From: Marinobacter maritimus
GTDB taxonomy: Bacteria > Pseudomonadota > Gammaproteobacteria > Pseudomonadales > Oleiphilaceae
DNA length: 64,000 bases
Direction: 5' to 3'
Assembly (NCBI RefSeq): GCF_007671675.1
Contig: NZ_VCGW01000004.1
Location: 62,001 to 126,000, forward strand
The notes beneath the pieces were generated by a model, which saw nothing but the letters and a program-made list of their open reading frames with translations, did not search any database and was not told where the DNA came from. This document shows positions 7,581 to 16,505 of this stretch, one piece after another. The first letter of the stretch is position 1. Each line of letters begins with the position of its first letter. Position numbers and translations under genes: made by a program.

Positions 7581-9791
7581 ATGGCGGTAAGCAGCAAACA
7601 ACGTTTGAATGACCCGGAGCGTTGCGTGGATGAAGTTATCCAGCGGGTTGGCAAAAAAATCATGTTGGGCCTGCCTCTCGGGCTCGGAAAGCCGATCCGC
7701 TTTCTTAATGCGCTTTATCAGAGGGCCAAGGATGACCCGGAGATAAATCTTCACATCTTTACAGCGCTGTCACTTCTGGCTCCCACCGGAAGTTCGTCCC
7801 TGGAAAAGCGTTTCATGGGGCCGTTTGCAGAGCGCCTTTACGGTGATATTCCGGATTTGCAGTATGCCCGTGATGTCAGCAATAACTGCCTGCCGCCCAA
7901 TGTTCAGGTTTCCGAATTTTTCTTCAAAGCTGGTAGTTATCTCAATAACCGTAGCCAGCAGCGTCACTATGTATGCACGAATTACACTCATGCCGCGCGT
8001 GACCTGATGGACCTGGGTGTCAATGTGGTGGCTCAGATGGTATCGCCCGGTGAACTGCATGATGCTCCGGGCACGGTCAGCTTCAGCTGCAACCCGGATT
8101 TGAGTCTTGATCTGTTGCCAATGCTTCGTGCGCGGGAAGCTGAAGGTAATCCGGTGGCCATCGTGGGCGAAATCAATCGCCAGCTTCCCTGGTTCGGTCG
8201 TGATGCTGCCGTGGCCGAAGATGAGTTTGATATGGTGTTTGAACATCAGGCTTCGGAATATCCGCTGTTTTCTGCACCCCAAATGGCCATCAGTCCGGAG
8301 GATCACCTGATTGGCTTTTACGCCAGTGCGATGCTCAAGGACGGCGGGACCCTGCAGCTGGGCATCGGCTCTCTCGGAGCAGCTCTGGTGCATAGCGCAA
8401 TTCTTCGCCACAGCGATAACGATGCCTGGCGGACTATTTTTGATTATCTGAAGGTCGCTGAAAATTTCCCTCTGGTGGAAAAAGAAGGTGGAACCGGAAC
8501 CTTCGAAAAAGGCCTTTATGGTTGCAGTGAAATGATGGTGGATGGCTTTCTGTATCTTATGCAGGCTGGGGTCGTCCGGCGAGAGGTATATGATCATGCT
8601 GATCTGCAAATACTGATCAATAATGGCGAAATTGATGAACAGGTTTCGCTGGCTACATTGGATGTGCTTCGCAGGGAGGGGCTTATTGATTCACCTATGC
8701 GGGCCCGGGATGTAGCCTGGCTGACGCGGTACGGGATTCTCCGCGCAACGGTTGAATTCAAGGGCGGCCGACTCCGGATTGGAGAGGATTCACTGGACGC
8801 GGACCTGGATGACCCAGGGGCAAGGGAGGCGATTGGCGCTCTGGCCCTCGGTGAGCGTCTTACAGGGGGAGTTGCGATGCACGGCGGGTTCTATGTTGGC
8901 CCCCAGCAGTTTTATCAGTCGCTTCGCGAGCTTTCAGATGAAGATCGCAATCGTATCTGCATGACGAGTGTCAATTTTATAAACCACCTTTACGATCATC
9001 GCTTTGGCAATCAGCGACTCAAGGCGGCCCAGCGGATACACAGCCGGTTCATCAATACGGCCATGATGTATACCCTGAGTGGCGCGGCGGTTTCCGACGG
9101 GCTGGAGGATGGCCGCGTCATCAGCGGTGTCGGTGGTCAGTATAATTTTGTTTCCATGGCCCACGAATTGCCGGAAGCCCGCTCCATTATCGCTTTGCGA
9201 AGTACTCGTAAAGCTCAAGGCACAGTGGTTTCGAACATTCTTTTCAATTATGGGCATTGCACGATTCCACGCCATCTTCGGGACGTCGTGATCACCGAGT
9301 ACGGCATTGCCGATCTGCGCGGGCAGTCAGATGAACAGGTGTATCTGCGTCTGATCCGCATCGCAGATTCCCGTTTTCAGCAGGGTCTGCTCAGACGGGC
9401 TCAGAAAGCCGGAAAGGTCGATGTGGCATTCCGGTTGCCTGCGAGCTGGCTGAATAACACTCCGGAGGCCATCGCAAAGCTGTTTTCAGAGGCTGGAGGC
9501 AAAGAGTGGTTCCCGGCGTTTCCCTTTGGTCGGGACTTTACTGATCAGGAGCTGGTTCTGGGTAAGGCACTCAAAAAACTGAAGACTGAAACGGCGACTC
9601 GCCGTGGTAAACTGTCGGCCCTCCTGCAAGCCATTCGCGCCAAGGATGAACAGGGTCGGTATGCAGAGTTGCTGCAACGAATGAGCCTGCATCAGCCTTC
9701 AGGGCTGCGTGAAAAACTGGATCGCGGTCTTGTGATCCACGGTCTGCAAATGACAGAAAATCCATCGGATACAGGAAACTCGAAAGCCTGA
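7581..9791 (+). CDS. Acetyl-CoA hydrolase/transferase family protein (long form)
   Basis: A 736-residue protein whose central and C-terminal part (about 250-620) belongs to the acetyl-CoA hydrolase/CoA-transferase family. The glycine-rich LQLGIGSLGAAL segment is near residue 256, and the conserved VITEYGIADLRG motif is near residue 570. Family members move CoA between carboxylates or hydrolyse acetyl-CoA. Typical enzymes are 430-550 residues, so this one is extended at both ends, including a basic C-terminal tail. A GAGGA ribosome-binding site lies 7 bases before ATG. The stop overlaps the start of the FKBP gene (TGATG), which implies translational coupling. The reaction catalysed is uncertain. 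Confidence 0.8.
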   Translation: MAVSSKQRLNDPERCVDEVIQRVGKKIMLGLPLGLGKPIRFLNALYQRAKDDPEINLHIFTALSLLAPTGSSSLEKRFMGPFAERLYGDIPDLQYARDVSNNCLPPNVQVSEFFFKAGSYLNNRSQQRHYVCTNYTHAARDLMDLGVNVVAQMVSPGELHDAPGTVSFSCNPDLSLDLLPMLRAREAEGNPVAIVGEINRQLPWFGRDAAVAEDEFDMVFEHQASEYPLFSAPQMAISPEDHLIGFYASAMLKDGGTLQLGIGSLGAALVHSAILRHSDNDAWRTIFDYLKVAENFPLVEKEGGTGTFEKGLYGCSEMMVDGFLYLMQAGVVRREVYDHADLQILINNGEIDEQVSLATLDVLRREGLIDSPMRARDVAWLTRYGILRATVEFKGGRLRIGEDSLDADLDDPGAREAIGALALGERLTGGVAMHGGFYVGPQQFYQSLRELSDEDRNRICMTSVNFINHLYDHRFGNQRLKAAQRIHSRFINTAMMYTLSGAAVSDGLEDGRVISGVGGQYNFVSMAHELPEARSIIALRSTRKAQGTVVSNILFNYGHCTIPRHLRDVVITEYGIADLRGQSDEQVYLRLIRIADSRFQQGLLRRAQKAGKVDVAFRLPASWLNNTPEAIAKLFSEAGGKEWFPAFPFGRDFTDQELVLGKALKKLKTETATRRGKLSALLQAIRAKDEQGRYAELLQRMSLHQPSGLREKLDRGLVIHGLQMTENPSDTGNSKA

Positions 9792-10261
9792 TGCAAGCTT
9801 CTCAAGAAAAACCGGACGTTTTTACCGTTCATTATGTGCTGAAGAACAAGATCGGAGAGTTGGTTGATACCTCCGAGGGCAGTGAGCCGCTGCACTTTCT
9901 TTACGGTAGCCCCGATATCATCAAAGGTATCCAGGAGGCCGTGAAAGATCGCAATGCCGGGGACTGTTTGGAGGTGACCGTTCCACCCTCGATGGCCTAT
10001 GGCGAACACAGGGAAGATCTGGTTCGGAAGATTCCCAAATCCATGTTTGAAGGTGTCGAAAACCTGCAGGTCGGCATGAAATTCCAGACCAATACTGGCG
10101 ACAATGCACAGATTGTTCAGGTTATGGGAATCGACGGCAATCTCATCCGGGTCGATGCCAATCACCCGTTGGCCGGTTTCACCCTGTATTTTGACCTGGA
10201 AGTCATTGAGCGCCGTGAAGCAACCGACGAAGAAATCGCCCAAGGTCGGCCACTTTCCTGA
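9791..10261 (+). CDS. FKBP-type peptidyl-prolyl isomerase, SlyD-like
   Basis: A 156-residue cytosolic prolyl isomerase/chaperone of the SlyD/FkpB type. The FKBP core starts with FTVHYVLKNKIGELVDTSEG, continues with LHFLYGSPDIIKGIQEAV, and resumes after an insert-in-flap chaperone domain (about residues 70-125) with NHPLAGFTLYFDLEV. It lacks the His/Cys-rich metal-binding tail of E. coli SlyD. Its ATG overlaps the stop of the acetyl-CoA hydrolase-like gene, so it is the second gene of that operon. An imperfect hairpin (10262 onward) follows without a clear T run. Confidence 0.9.
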   Translation: MQASQEKPDVFTVHYVLKNKIGELVDTSEGSEPLHFLYGSPDIIKGIQEAVKDRNAGDCLEVTVPPSMAYGEHREDLVRKIPKSMFEGVENLQVGMKFQTNTGDNAQIVQVMGIDGNLIRVDANHPLAGFTLYFDLEVIERREATDEEIAQGRPLS

Positions 10262-10334
10262 GTGAGCCGGCGTGACCCGGGCAGAGCTCGGCCGGGCTCA
10301 GTGTTTGTCACTGCGCGTAACCGCAGGATAGCTC

Positions 10335-10373
10335 CATGTATATTTCTGAATAGCATGTATAATTGCTGTTACA
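10335..10373 (+). promoter_or_regulatory. Candidate promoter and RstA-like box before the two-component operon
   Basis: CATGTATA occurs at 10335-10342 and 10355-10362, 20 bp apart, the second containing a perfect -10 hexamer TATAAT (10358-10363). Overlapping it, TAATTGCTGTTACA (10360-10373) agrees with 9 of the 12 fixed positions of the E. coli RstA box (TACATNTNGTTACA), including the whole GTTACA. It lies about 60 bp upstream of the response-regulator start and could mediate autoregulation. Confidence 0.4.
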
Positions 10374-10434
10374 TCAGGTTGTCTGTATCGTCAGATGCAG
10401 GCAACAAACTGAACCCGGAAAAATAAAATCAGAG

Positions 10435-11172
10435 ATGGACCGCGTGGAACAGACAAACGAAAGTTGGCGAATTCTTATTGTCGAAGATGATGAGCGGCTG
10501 GCCGAGCTGACCCGGGAATACCTCGAAAGCAACGGCTTGGCTGTATCACTCGAAACGCATGGCGGCAATGCCGTAGAGCGCATCCGCAACGAGCAACCAG
10601 ATCTTATTGTGCTGGATTTGATGCTGCCTGGTGAAGATGGTCTTTCCATTTGCCGCCGTGTGCGACCGTTTTACTCCGGCCCTATCATTATGCTGACTGC
10701 GCGTACTGATGATCTGGACCAGGTGCTTGGTCTGGAAATGGGCGCGGACGACTACATCGGCAAGCCTGTTAAGCCCCGTGTGCTTCTTGCCCGTATCCGC
10801 GCCTTGCTGCGCCGTGTGACGGAAAATGCGCAAAACAGTGCGGATGAAGCAAATGGCGAAGAGCCTTCGCGCCTGCAGTTCAATGACCTCGTGGTAGATC
10901 GCTCCATGCGTGAAGCCTGGCTTAGCGATGTGAGTATTGACCTGACCAGCGCCGAGTTCGATCTGCTTTGGCTTTTGGCCAGCAACGCCGGTCGAGTGCT
11001 GAGCCGTGAAGAGATTTTCACCGCGTTGCGGGGCATCGAATACGATGGTCAGGACAGGTCCATTGATGTCCGTGTTTCCAGGATCCGTCCGAAAATCGGC
11101 GACGATCCTATCCATCCCCGCAGGATCAAGACGGTTCGAAGTAAAGGCTATCTGTTTGTGAAAGAAGCCTGA
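10435..11172 (+). CDS. OmpR-family response regulator, RstA-like
   Basis: A 245-residue DNA-binding response regulator. The receiver domain has the acidic pair at Asp18-Asp19 (IVEDDERL), phospho-acceptor Asp61 (LDLMLPGEDG) and Lys110 (DDYIGKP). A winged-helix OmpR/PhoB DNA-binding domain occupies about residues 145-240 (FDLLWLLASNAGRVLSREEI). The GPIIMLTA, LGLEMGADDYI and VLLARIRALLRR stretches are closest to RstA. ATG 10435 is chosen over the longer frame because it places the receiver at the N-terminus and leaves the TATAAT-containing promoter upstream. The sensor kinase follows after 64 bp, so the two are a cognate pair. Confidence 0.9.
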   Translation: MDRVEQTNESWRILIVEDDERLAELTREYLESNGLAVSLETHGGNAVERIRNEQPDLIVLDLMLPGEDGLSICRRVRPFYSGPIIMLTARTDDLDQVLGLEMGADDYIGKPVKPRVLLARIRALLRRVTENAQNSADEANGEEPSRLQFNDLVVDRSMREAWLSDVSIDLTSAEFDLLWLLASNAGRVLSREEIFTALRGIEYDGQDRSIDVRVSRIRPKIGDDPIHPRRIKTVRSKGYLFVKEA

Positions 11173-11236
11173 CAATTCAGCTCTTAACGCCGGCCCGGGG
11201 TTTCCGGTCGGCGTATTCCTGCCAGGGTTCGTTGAC

Positions 11237-12805
11237 ATGCCCCTGAAGTTTTCCCTCAAGCTCTATGCCCGCCTGGCCAGCCTTGCTGCGCTGGTGATAT
11301 TGCTTTGTGTTGCCCTGTTCGTTGGTATCAACTCCGTACGTTCCCAGTTTTGGCATGAGCGATTCTCTGAACCGCTGATGCGTTGGCTGGCTTCCTCACC
11401 TGCGCCGGAGCAACAGTACCATTGGCTGGTATCCCGGTACGATCTCAGGGCCGCAGGTGCCAGCGAACTCATGCTTTCCGAGGTTATCCGTGAACGCCTG
11501 GGCTATGACCAGGTGGTGGCGGTAGAAACCAGCCTGGGATATCGGTTTCTCATCACCGGGTTTCACGGTGAGGCTCTGCAGTTCAGGGCATCTGACCCTT
11601 ACAGGGATATCGCTGTGGCCTCTGCACAGATTTTACGTGTGCACCTGGATGCAGCCGGTTATGAGGAGCGGGAAGAGGCGGTTGAGCGGCTGGCAGCGGG
11701 TCTGAATGTGACCGTTCTCAGGGTTCAGGGCCCTGATTCCTTGCCGGGTGATGAGGTTCTGGAGCGGGTTTACAGCCGCGGCTCCGCTTTTTATCACGAA
11801 AACGGGGAAGGGCGGGTTCTTGTGCAGTTGGCAGACGGCGAATTGATTCAGGTTACCCTGCAGGAGCCCTTCAACCCCTGGGCATGGCCTGTTGTTTTGC
11901 TGTTGCTGGTGGTGTCAGGCAGCATTCTGGCTTTGTCTCTGATTCTCGTTCTCCGTGGGTTGGACAGCAATTTGCGTAAAGTGGAATCCGTTGCCGTTCG
12001 AATTGCCCGCGGGGAGATGGGTGCGCGAGTAGAGGCGGGCGAGGGCACTACCGTGTCACGGTTGGCTGCGGCCTTTAACGGCATGGCGGAGCATATACAG
12101 CGTCTTGTGAACGTTCAGCGTGAAATGATTCATGCGGTTTCCCACGAACTGAGAACACCGGTTGCCCGCATTCGCTTTGGCGTGCAGATGATTGAGGATT
12201 GCCAGGGCCAGGAAGCCCTGCAGAAGCAGCTTGACGGTATCGATGGCGATATTCAGGAGCTGGACGAACTGATTGACGAAATCCTGACCTATGCTCGCCT
12301 TGAGCAGGGTGGTCCGGTGTTTTCGCTTGAGGAGGCTTCCGTCACGGACATCGTGACTCAGGTTGTGGCGGAACAGCAGCGCGTCCGGCCTGCTCTGAGC
12401 ATTGCAGGCGAAATCGATGAAGAGACAGAGCGCTTGGCTATGGCCGACGTTGAGCCGCGCTACATCCACCGTGCTATCCAGAACCTTGTTGGGAATGCCG
12501 GACGCTACGCAACGGGCAAAGTGCTTGTTCGCTGTCATATCGATGAAGATCATTGCCGGGTTGATGTGGAGGATGATGGCCCGGGTATCCCGGAAGAAGA
12601 GTGGGAAAAGGTGTTTACAGCGTTCGCTCGACTTGACGACAGTCGCACACGCACCTCGGGTGGGTATGGGCTGGGCCTCTCCATCGTACGCCGCATTCTG
12701 TACTGGCATAACGGGCAGGCGTTCGTAAGCAGGAGTGACAGCCTTGGCGGTGCGCGTTTCAGCCTGGTGTGGCCGCGTAAAAAACCGCAGGAACCCGGTT
12801 TTTGA
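11237..12805 (+). CDS. Membrane sensor histidine kinase, RstB-like
   Basis: The 522-residue partner of the preceding regulator. Order: transmembrane helix 1 (about 12-31), a periplasmic sensor region (about 32-210), transmembrane helix 2 (about 213-238), a HAMP linker, the dimerisation/phosphotransfer helix with His303 (HAVSHELRTPVARI), and an ATPase domain with the N box (IQNLVGNAGRY), G1 box (VEDDGPGIPEEEW) and G2 box (GGYGLGLSIVRRI). All catalytic elements are intact. The signal is unknown; RstB relatives respond to low Mg2+/PhoP or acid in enterics, which cannot be assumed here. Confidence 0.9.
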   Translation: MPLKFSLKLYARLASLAALVILLCVALFVGINSVRSQFWHERFSEPLMRWLASSPAPEQQYHWLVSRYDLRAAGASELMLSEVIRERLGYDQVVAVETSLGYRFLITGFHGEALQFRASDPYRDIAVASAQILRVHLDAAGYEEREEAVERLAAGLNVTVLRVQGPDSLPGDEVLERVYSRGSAFYHENGEGRVLVQLADGELIQVTLQEPFNPWAWPVVLLLLVVSGSILALSLILVLRGLDSNLRKVESVAVRIARGEMGARVEAGEGTTVSRLAAAFNGMAEHIQRLVNVQREMIHAVSHELRTPVARIRFGVQMIEDCQGQEALQKQLDGIDGDIQELDELIDEILTYARLEQGGPVFSLEEASVTDIVTQVVAEQQRVRPALSIAGEIDEETERLAMADVEPRYIHRAIQNLVGNAGRYATGKVLVRCHIDEDHCRVDVEDDGPGIPEEEWEKVFTAFARLDDSRTRTSGGYGLGLSIVRRILYWHNGQAFVSRSDSLGGARFSLVWPRKKPQEPGF

Positions 12806-12986
12806 GGAAAGTGTAAAAAGACCATGAAGGCAGTGTGAGACAGCTCTCAGGCTATCACCTGATGTAACAAAGCTGCTACACAATCACTACTGAAATTCAA
12901 GCCGCCTGTGCCGATAATCGAAAGCGTAAGGGATGACTTTTGATGTTGTGATTCTTACGAACTTTCCTTGTTTCATTCGTCATTTG

Positions 12987-13013
12987 AGGGTCGGTTTTCC
13001 GGCCCTTTTTTTT
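12987..13013 (+). terminator. Rho-independent terminator 180 bp after the sensor kinase
   Basis: AGGGTCGG-TTTT-CCGGCCCT (one G-T wobble) followed by eight T residues. It ends the two-component operon or a short transcript from the 12806-12986 interval. That interval holds no convincing ORF, but carries TGTAACAAAGCTGCTACA and a copy of GTTACATCAGG on the minus strand that also occurs in front of the response regulator. The rest of the gap to the ABC gene (13014-13100) shows nothing recognisable. Confidence 0.8.
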
Positions 13014-13100
13014 CTTGATTTTTCATGCCTCCTGCGACTTTCCACCGCCTGTTTTTCTCCTGAACCCGCGCCAGTATTCCTGTTCTCTGGAGTCTGCTGG

Positions 13101-14174
13101 TTAGGCTGTGCGCTCAAAAGCTATGAGATGGTCGGCTTCTACCCGTACCGGAACAGTTTCGCCCAGATTGAAGTCCAGGTGGCTGCGGAAAAGCGCTTCA
13201 AACTCGGTATCTTCAGAGCAGCGGAAGCGATAAAGCGTTGAAGTGCCAGCGAAGGTCTTTTCCACGACTTTCGGGCGCAGGTCTGAATCCGCATCGTAAA
13301 TAATATCATCAGGGCGAATGAGCACGTCAACCAGAGTGCCGGGAGGCCATTTATAGGCGCGGTTGCCATAAATAATGCCCAGCTCGGATTCTATGATATC
13401 CGGCCCCACGGCCTTGCCCGGAACAAACCCGCCTTGCCCCACAAAACTCGCAACAAAACGGTTCACAGGTTCGTGGTAAAGGTTATAAGGCACATCCCAT
13501 TGCTGGATTTTACCGTTCTGGAGCACCGCCACCTGATCGCACATGGCAAAGGCTTCTTGCTGATCGTGAGTCACAAGGATAGCGCTGATGCCAAGTGTTT
13601 TCAGAATCTCACGAACGTCCAGACTCAGCCTTCGGCGCAGGTCGGTGTCCAGATTTGAAAAGGGCTCGTCAAGCAGGATCAGCGTTGGCTCCGGGGCGAG
13701 GGCCCGGGCCAGTGCAACCCGCTGTTGTTGGCCGCCCGAAAGTTCGTGCGGATAATTCTCCGCCAGATCCTGAAGGTGAACAACGTGAAGCAGTTCCATG
13801 ACTTTGAGTCGTTTCTCGGTTTTATCCAGCCCACTTAGTCCGAAGCCTACGTTGTCGGCAATGCTCAGGTGCGGAAACAGGGCGTAGTCCTGAAAAACCA
13901 TGCCTATGCGGCGCTTCTCAGGCGCAAGCGTACGGCCTGGGAGGCTGATCTGCCGGGACTGCAGGCATATTTCGCCTCCGGTTAGCGGAAGAAATCCTGC
14001 CAGTGCCCTCAGGATGGTACTTTTTCCGCAACCACTAGGCCCGAGCAGGCAGCCGATGTCTCCATGGCTGAGTGCGAAATTGACATCTTTTACAACAGCG
14101 TCTCCGCCATAGCCACAGGTCAGGTTATTTACTTCAAGCAACCAGTTGTGAGAGGTGGTTTCGGGCGTGCTCAT
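13101..14174 (-). CDS. ABC transporter ATPase, FbpC/PotA type
   Basis: A 357-residue ATPase subunit of an importer. The nucleotide-binding domain has Walker [10 protein letters not shown] (residues 45-53), the Q loop in [11 protein letters not shown], the signature LSGGQQQR, Walker [12 protein letters not shown] and the switch histidine in [10 protein letters not shown]-terminal TOBE-type regulatory domain follows (about 270-357). Closest types are Fe3+ (FbpC) and sulfate or polyamine importers. No permease or binding protein lies nearby, so the cargo is unknown. It starts 5 bp after the argF stop; the longer open frame reads through argF in another phase and was rejected. Confidence 0.88.
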   Translation of the reverse strand: MSTPETTSHNWLLEVNNLTCGYGGDAVVKDVNFALSHGDIGCLLGPSGCGKSTILRALAGFLPLTGGEICLQSRQISLPGRTLAPEKRRIGMVFQDYALFPHLSIADNVGFGLSGLDKTEKRLKVMELLHVVHLQDLAENYPHELSGGQQQRVALARALAPEPTLILLDEPFSNLDTDLRRRLSLDVREILKTLGISAILVTHDQQEAFAMCDQVAVLQNGKIQQWDVPYNLYHEPVNRFVASFVGQGGFVPGKAVGPDIIESELGIIYGNRAYKWPPGTLVDVLIRPDDIIYDADSDLRPKVVEKTFAGTSTLYRFRCSEDTEFEALFRSHLDFNLGETVPVRVEADHLIAFERTA

Positions 14175-14179
14175 AAATC

Positions 14180-15094
14180 TTAGTCCAGGCGGTTCAGGAT
14201 CAGGAATTCCAGCAGAGCTTTCTGGGCGTGGAGCCGGTTTTCTGCTTCGTCCCAGATTACCGAGCCTGGGTGGTCCAGCATGTCTGCAGAGATTTCCTCG
14301 CCACGGTGAGCGGGTAGGCAGTGCATGAGCAGAGCGTCGGTCGCTGCAATATCCATCAGAGCCGAGTTGATCTGGTAGTTTCTGAAGGCTTTTTCGCGGG
14401 CTTTCTGTTCGTCTTCCTGGCCCATGGAGGCCCACACATCAGTGACCAGCAGGTCGGCGTCGCGCGCAGCTTCAGCGGGCTCGCGCATAAGGGTTACGTG
14501 GGCGCTGTGAGCTTTTACGAGTTCAAGGTCTGGCTCGTAACCTTGAGGTGTTGCAACGTTCAGGTGGAAATCGAACTGTGTGGCGGCATTAATATAGGAG
14601 TGGCACATGTTGTTGCCATCACCTATCCAGGCCACGGTTGCGCCCCGGATACTGCCGCGATGCTCGCGATACGTCTGCATGTCGGCCAGCAACTGACAGG
14701 GGTGGAAGTCATCTGTGAGAGCGTTGATAACCGGTGCGCGCGAAGCCCGTGCAAACTTTTCAACCGTTTCGTGGGCGAATGTGCGAATCATTACCGCATC
14801 GACCATGCTGGAGATAACAATGGCTGAGTCTTCTATAGGCTCACCGCGGCCAAGTTGCGTATCCCGTGGAGACAGAAACATGGCGGAGCCGCCCAGTTGA
14901 GCCATGCCGGCTTCGAAAGAAACCCGGGTGCGAGTTGAGGACTTTTCAAAGATCATCGCCAGCACGCGATTTTTCAGTGAATCCCTGACCTTGCCCTGGC
15001 GCCATTCGTTCCGGAGCTTGGATCCATGATCCACCAGATTCTCCAGCTCGGTCGTGGTCATGTCATTCAATGTCAGAAAATGCCTTGCTGCCAT
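14180..15094 (-). CDS. argF: Ornithine carbamoyltransferase
   Basis: Catalyses carbamoyl phosphate + ornithine to citrulline in arginine biosynthesis. The 304-residue protein has the carbamoyl-phosphate site [10 protein letters not shown] (STRTR at 53-57), the ornithine-binding/structural [11 protein letters not shown] near residue 131, and the [10 protein letters not shown] motif near residue 262. All match the catabolic/anabolic OTC family; the anabolic role is inferred from the chromosomal setting without arc genes. An AGTATAAATACT dyad at 15128-15139, 33 bp upstream of the ATG, could be an operator, but it is not a clear ArgR box. Confidence 0.96.
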   Translation of the reverse strand: MAARHFLTLNDMTTTELENLVDHGSKLRNEWRQGKVRDSLKNRVLAMIFEKSSTRTRVSFEAGMAQLGGSAMFLSPRDTQLGRGEPIEDSAIVISSMVDAVMIRTFAHETVEKFARASRAPVINALTDDFHPCQLLADMQTYREHRGSIRGATVAWIGDGNNMCHSYINAATQFDFHLNVATPQGYEPDLELVKAHSAHVTLMREPAEAARDADLLVTDVWASMGQEDEQKAREKAFRNYQINSALMDIAATDALLMHCLPAHRGEEISADMLDHPGSVIWDEAENRLHAQKALLEFLILNRLD

Positions 15095-15230
15095 GTGATG
15101 GCCCTTACCTTGGTGAAGCCCTGGATGAGTATAAATACTGGTGAAAAAACGGGGGCATCAAGTCTATCCGTTCACGCCAATGATGACAACGCTGCGGGCT
15201 GAGGGCTTGCCCTGCGTCAAATAGTAGTGT

Positions 15231-15260
15231 TTGTTGAGGAGCTCGCCCGCCGTGTACAAT
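15231..15260 (+). promoter_or_regulatory. Probable grxD promoter
   Basis: TTGTTG (15231-15236) and TACAAT (15255-15260) are separated by 18 bp, a reasonable sigma-70 pair about 75 bp before the grxD start. Confidence 0.4.
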
Positions 15261-15334
15261 GGTGTCTACTAAAAGCAGGTCCACAGCGCAAAACGCGCAC
15301 CAGGCTGTTCCGTTTCAATCAGAGGTGAATGTTC

Positions 15335-15661
15335 ATGGACATTAACGAAACCATTAAAACGCAACTCGCAGACAACCCGATTATTCTTTACATGAAGGGA
15401 TCGCCGCAAGCTCCGCAGTGTGGTTTTTCTGCCAAGACGTCTCAGGCTTTGATGGCATGTGGTGAGCGTTTCGCGTTTGTAAATATTCTCGATAACCAAG
15501 AGCTGCGTGAAGGCCTGAAAGTTTATTCGAGCTGGCCTACGTATCCGCAACTTTACATCAACAGTGAGCTGGTGGGCGGGTGCGACATCATTATGGAGAT
15601 GTCCGAGAACGGCGAATTGGCCAAGTTGGTTAAAGAGGCTGCCAAGCAAGCCGAGGCCTGA
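15335..15661 (+). CDS. grxD: Monothiol glutaredoxin Grx4
   Basis: A CGFS-type monothiol glutaredoxin that binds a [2Fe-2S] cluster with glutathione and delivers it to iron-sulfur proteins. The active site CGFS is at residues 29-32 (PQCGFSAK), followed by the TYPQLYI and GGCDIIMEM glutathione-binding segments. I start at the second in-frame ATG (15335, 108 residues) because AGAGGTG sits 7 bases before it but only 1 base from the first ATG at 15329. It is convergent with the TonB-like gene; two CCTGCAGG palindromes lie between them. Confidence 0.95.
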   Translation: MDINETIKTQLADNPIILYMKGSPQAPQCGFSAKTSQALMACGERFAFVNILDNQELREGLKVYSSWPTYPQLYINSELVGGCDIIMEMSENGELAKLVKEAAKQAEA

Positions 15662-15692
15662 TTTCTCTTTATCCTGCAGGTTTCCTGCAGGG

Positions 15693-16421
15693 TCAGAGCC
15701 GCGACGGAGAGAAGACCAGTTTTACTTCGAAGCGGTTCTTGCCACTTTGCTCAGGCGGTGGTTCCGGATAAGGGCTTGCAGACAATGCAGCCCTGTATGC
15801 TGCGTTGTCTATTGGTTCTATCCCCGTCGAATTGATCACCCTCACCCTTGTTAGTGCGCCATTATTCAGCAACTGGAGCTCAAGTTCCATAGCGCTTGAG
15901 CGTGTCAGTTCCCTGATTTCCGGTATTCGCAGTGTTTCCAGCTTGGCAGCGAGATGCATGGCCAGTTTGATAAGGTAGGGGTCCTGTTCTGCAGGTGACT
16001 GCGTGATCCTTGCGACCTCGCTGGAGCTTTGACTGATCGTAGGCTGCTTTCGGGATTCTGGTTTTGGCGCTGCCTCTGCCCCTGAAGAGCTCGAAGCCAC
16101 GACAGGTTCCGCCAGCCTTTTTTGTGTCTGTGTTGTCGGCTTTTTTGCCACTGCTTTACTGTCTGGCGTGATCTCAAATGGCAGGTTGCGGTGAACAACT
16201 CTATTACCAGGGTCTGAGCTGAAAGGCGAGGCAGGGGCACTGGAAGGACTTTGCGCAGAGATCAGTTCCAGGCTCAGTTTTTGCTGGTGTCGAGCTGGCA
16301 GATCGGGCAGGACGGAAGGAACGCCAGACAGCAAAAGCGTGTGAATCAGGAATGCGCTTGATAAGGCGAGGGCGATCCGATACTTCGCCGGAAGGCTGTT
16401 ATAGCTGCCGTGCTCCAGCAT
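15693..16421 (-). CDS. TonB-like energy transducer protein
   Basis: A 242-residue protein with one N-terminal membrane anchor (about 16-36), a Ser/Pro/Lys-rich periplasmic linker and a C-terminal TonB-type domain (about 150-240) ending PYPEPPPEQSGKNRFEVKLVF. TonB proteins relay proton-motive force from ExbB/ExbD to outer-membrane receptors. No exbB, exbD or receptor gene is nearby, and the N-terminal helix lacks an obvious ExbB-contact SxxxH pattern beyond SSAFLIH. It may therefore be a TonB paralogue with another partner or a polar envelope protein. Confidence 0.75.
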   Translation of the reverse strand: MLEHGSYNSLPAKYRIALALSSAFLIHTLLLSGVPSVLPDLPARHQQKLSLELISAQSPSSAPASPFSSDPGNRVVHRNLPFEITPDSKAVAKKPTTQTQKRLAEPVVASSSSGAEAAPKPESRKQPTISQSSSEVARITQSPAEQDPYLIKLAMHLAAKLETLRIPEIRELTRSSAMELELQLLNNGALTRVRVINSTGIEPIDNAAYRAALSASPYPEPPPEQSGKNRFEVKLVFSPSRL

Positions 16422-16505
16422 TGATCTCAGGTTGCTCCATTATTACCGGATGATCGCTGCGCCGAGTGCCTTGGACCCACAGGTCGACTGCGGGCCCAAG
16501 GCAGG

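Noticed and set aside
15128..15139. AGTATAAATACT before argF as an ArgR box
   Set aside because: It is a short AT-rich dyad that does not fit the known operators well; kept only as a note on argF.
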